From assembly GCF_023375815.1 (NCBI RefSeq), contig NZ_CP067412.1, positions 3,038,001 through 3,102,000 of the forward strand: DNA of 64,000 nt, read 5' to 3'. The position numbers were made by a program, and so were the translations under genes. Below are positions 61,918 through 64,000 of the stretch, one piece after another (within the stretch, counting starts at the first letter, position 1; the number at the start of each line of letters is the position of its first letter). This stretch comes from Pseudomonas sp. HS6. Its GTDB lineage: Bacteria > Pseudomonadota > Gammaproteobacteria > Pseudomonadales > Pseudomonadaceae. The notes beneath the pieces are model-generated. The model was not told the origin of the DNA and searched no databases. It saw only the letters and a list, made by a program, of their open reading frames with translations.

Positions 61918-64000
61918 ATGACCCAGTCTCCCGCACAGATCGCTCAGAAGATGTTCACTCAAACGGTCAGAAAACCCAAACGCTCGTCCACGACGGCGCT
62001 GACACGTTTTTTCAAGGAGGGTGGATCGATCGCCGTACTGGCGCAGAAAGGCGTCGACGGTTTGATGCACGACTATGGCCTGAACCGGCAACAGGCGGGC
62101 GAGTTCCAGCAGCGGCTCAATGTGCTGTCGACCGTGGTATTGCGGCAGTTCATTGAGCACCAGTTGACCGGCAGAGATGTCAGGGCTGTTGCGCGTACGG
62201 GGCTCAATAACGGTCCGAATTACACCTTGTTGTTCGAGCCGAACTTCGACACTTTGTGCCCGCCGGGTGCGATCGAAGCCATTCATTCGCCTGCGGCGTA
62301 TCTGACAACCCTGTTGCATTGGGCATTGCATCGGCTGGGGGTGACTGATGGCAAGGGTCTTCCACTGGTTGACCGGCGTACGGATCTCGAACAACTGTTG
62401 ATCGATGTCAAGGCCGTCCAGGGTGCAGTGTCGTCGGTGGAAGTGATCAGCCACATCATGGAACGCTTCATCACCGTCACGCTGGGGTCAATTCAAAACC
62501 TGGACGAGGCGTTGAACCAGGAGGCCTTTCCTCGGGAGCTGCCCTTTCACTGGCCCTGGGTCACGCTCGATCATGTACTGAAGGGGCATGGCGAATCGGT
62601 GGGCAGCGTGGTGCGTCTGTGCGATTTACAGTATCCGTACTTTCTTCGCTCGGCACCGTGGAGCGCCAAGTCGGATGACGCCCTCGTTCAAGCTGCAAGG
62701 TTGAGTCCATCACAGCGGACAATCCTGACCGAGGCGCCGCATTTCCCAGATGGGGCGGACGAGTTCTACCTGAAATACCTTGGTCTCAAGGATATTTCGG
62801 TTGGTAATCTGAGGCTCGTCGCCGTTTTCAATGAAAGAACGAAGCTGGATACGCTGGCGCTTGAGGCATTGCTTTCGATTGAAGGTTTCACTCCCTTCCT
62901 GTCCGAAAATGCGCCGGGTGTCGTCACGGGTCCTTTACCTGTAACAGGCAAGGACCATGGGTCTGTCTTTGTTCATGAGGCAAAGTCCCCGCCCATCAGC
63001 ATCGTCAATACCGGCGTAGAACTGCTCAACCGCTTCGAGGATATGGAGCCCGACCGGGTTGATCGCGCCAATCGTATGGTGCGACTGACCGACTGGTTGC
63101 GGTTGGCCAGTCACGAAACCGATCGACTGATCGTTGCGGCAATGCTCGCTGAAATGCCCCCGCCGACTCCCTCTCGCTACTGGATCACAGCCAATACTTT
63201 GCGAGCTTTGGGCCTGTTCCAGGAACTGCGGGAGGTCTTTGGATGCACCGCTGAAGACTTCGCCGCCTTTATCGGGCCGCTTTCCGTTTTCGGGCGCGGT
63301 ACGGAGCGTGCCCAATACGATCGAATTTTCAACAGTAATGCCGCCAGCTCTCGTCCTTTGGTACTTGATGACCGACCCTTGCCGGTGATCCCCGAGACGG
63401 CTGCCGACCTGCTTACGATCCAGCAATTGTGCGCAGGTCTGGGCATTGATCTGGAAACCTATTTTTATCTCGCCAACCTGATTGCCGCTGCTCATGGCCT
63501 GACTCAGTTCAAATGCAGCTTGCCGATCGTCTCCAGTTTTTATCGCCTGGTCAGGCTGCCCCGGTTACTGGGGATCACTCCGATCGAAGCGGTCCTGTTG
63601 TTGAATCTGAAGGGAGGTCAGGTCTGGGTGAACACACTGGCCGGCGTGCCGCAGATCAACAACCAAAAATTAGCTGATACGCCGGACGTACTGAGTGTGA
63701 TGCATGCCTTGATGGATTGCGTGCAGTGGGCTCAGACCGTGCAGTTACCGGTGCACTGGGTGGTTCAACAAGCAACAGCCTGGCCACCGAGCCGGCCCGA
63801 TGAAAGACAGCTCATGCTGTTCGATCAATGGCGTCGGCAGGCCCCGGCGGCTCAGATGACGGAAGATATGCTGAAACTGGCCGGTATCGAGCCCTTGTCG
63901 AACAATCGGCAGTGGTTGCGGGCGTTGAGGGCGTTGGTTGACGAGCAGGGACTGATTCTTGATTTTGTTGAGTCAGCGGATCAGACCTTCGAAGCCCATG
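61918..64000 (+). CDS. Tc toxin A subunit (TcdA/TcaA-like), N-terminal part, continues past window end
   Basis: Open from the ATG at 61918 (AGGAG 7 bases upstream) to the window end, 694 codons without a stop. Tc A subunits run to about 1,500-2,500 residues or are split in two, so this is the N-terminal portion. The VRP1 domain is shown by the segment at residues 114-131, with CPPGAIEAIHSPAAYLTTLL as its hallmark, and by YPYFLRSAPWSAKSDD further on. The rest is helical (LVRLPRLLGITPIEAVLLLN, AAQMTEDMLKLAGIEPLSNN), as in the alpha-helical shell. The A subunit forms the pentameric pore that receives the B-C cocoon; the matching B and C genes are 12 kb upstream on the other strand. Confidence 0.92.
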   Translation, partial: MTQSPAQIAQKMFTQTVRKPKRSSTTALTRFFKEGGSIAVLAQKGVDGLMHDYGLNRQQAGEFQQRLNVLSTVVLRQFIEHQLTGRDVRAVARTGLNNGPNYTLLFEPNFDTLCPPGAIEAIHSPAAYLTTLLHWALHRLGVTDGKGLPLVDRRTDLEQLLIDVKAVQGAVSSVEVISHIMERFITVTLGSIQNLDEALNQEAFPRELPFHWPWVTLDHVLKGHGESVGSVVRLCDLQYPYFLRSAPWSAKSDDALVQAARLSPSQRTILTEAPHFPDGADEFYLKYLGLKDISVGNLRLVAVFNERTKLDTLALEALLSIEGFTPFLSENAPGVVTGPLPVTGKDHGSVFVHEAKSPPISIVNTGVELLNRFEDMEPDRVDRANRMVRLTDWLRLASHETDRLIVAAMLAEMPPPTPSRYWITANTLRALGLFQELREVFGCTAEDFAAFIGPLSVFGRGTERAQYDRIFNSNAASSRPLVLDDRPLPVIPETAADLLTIQQLCAGLGIDLETYFYLANLIAAAHGLTQFKCSLPIVSSFYRLVRLPRLLGITPIEAVLLLNLKGGQVWVNTLAGVPQINNQKLADTPDVLSVMHALMDCVQWAQTVQLPVHWVVQQATAWPPSRPDERQLMLFDQWRRQAPAAQMTEDMLKLAGIEPLSNNRQWLRALRALVDEQGLILDFVESADQTFEAH

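Overview
The window is chromosomal DNA of a fluorescent pseudomonad (Pseudomonas fluorescens group). The evidence is high-GC coding sequence, gene orders that match the P. aeruginosa chromosome (mexVW-icmP operon-bifA-sodB-argO-argP near PA4375-PA4361, and fumarase-sadC-ferredoxin reductase-enoyl-CoA hydratase-pykA near PA4333-PA4329), REP/REPIN palindromes of the GTGGGAGCGAGC type, and Pseudomonas-specific families such as DUF6124. These assignments rest on recalled family features and synteny; no search was run.

Layout. 1-17309 is mostly core: a MexVW-type RND pump (permease cut by the window start), a four-gene imelysin/di-haem cytochrome/DUF1513 operon that looks iron-linked, the c-di-GMP phosphodiesterase BifA, SodB, the ArgO exporter with its LysR regulator ArgP, an SDR epimerase, a coiled-coil membrane protein and a double-Cache periplasmic protein. 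17430-24133 holds an MFS drug-type exporter, pobA/pobR (4-hydroxybenzoate hydroxylase and AraC activator), and a LysR/metallo-hydrolase/NAD(P)-binding cluster. 24373-32955 is a catabolic unit: LysR regulator, ThDP decarboxylase of the 5-guanidino-2-oxopentanoate type, aldehyde dehydrogenase and a complete polyamine-type ABC importer. A 19-bp motif recurs before the decarboxylase and before the importer. 33145-37250 contains an AraC regulator, an ABM-type monooxygenase, a flavin reductase, a 14-residue-repeat secreted protein and a DUF347 membrane protein. 37380-42309 is an alpha-ketoglutarate-type MHS permease with a clear sigma-54 promoter, followed by a DctBD/MifSR-type two-component system.

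42492-49702 encodes the C (Rhs/TccC) and B (SpvB/TcdB) subunits of an insecticidal Tc toxin. A core block follows (fumarase, diguanylate cyclase, 2Fe-2S reductase, enoyl-CoA hydratase, pyruvate kinase, lipoprotein, PilZ, DUF6124). 58534-64000 then carries a 1082-residue Ig-like repeat protein and the start of the Tc A subunit. The Tc genes are therefore split around housekeeping genes. A palindrome with core CTGTCA-N4-TGACAG, or a one-base variant, lies within about 55-120 bp upstream of each of the three Tc-region transcription units, which suggests one shared regulator.

The intergenic spaces carry at least three repeat classes: REP singlets/REPINs, a roughly 160-210 bp element with CCCTCACCC/GGGTGAGGG ends and an internal TACATCGACCTGAA core (five loci, one internally duplicated), and a GC-rich structured leader upstream of the DUF6124 gene. 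No tRNA, rRNA, CRISPR array, prophage or insertion sequence was seen.
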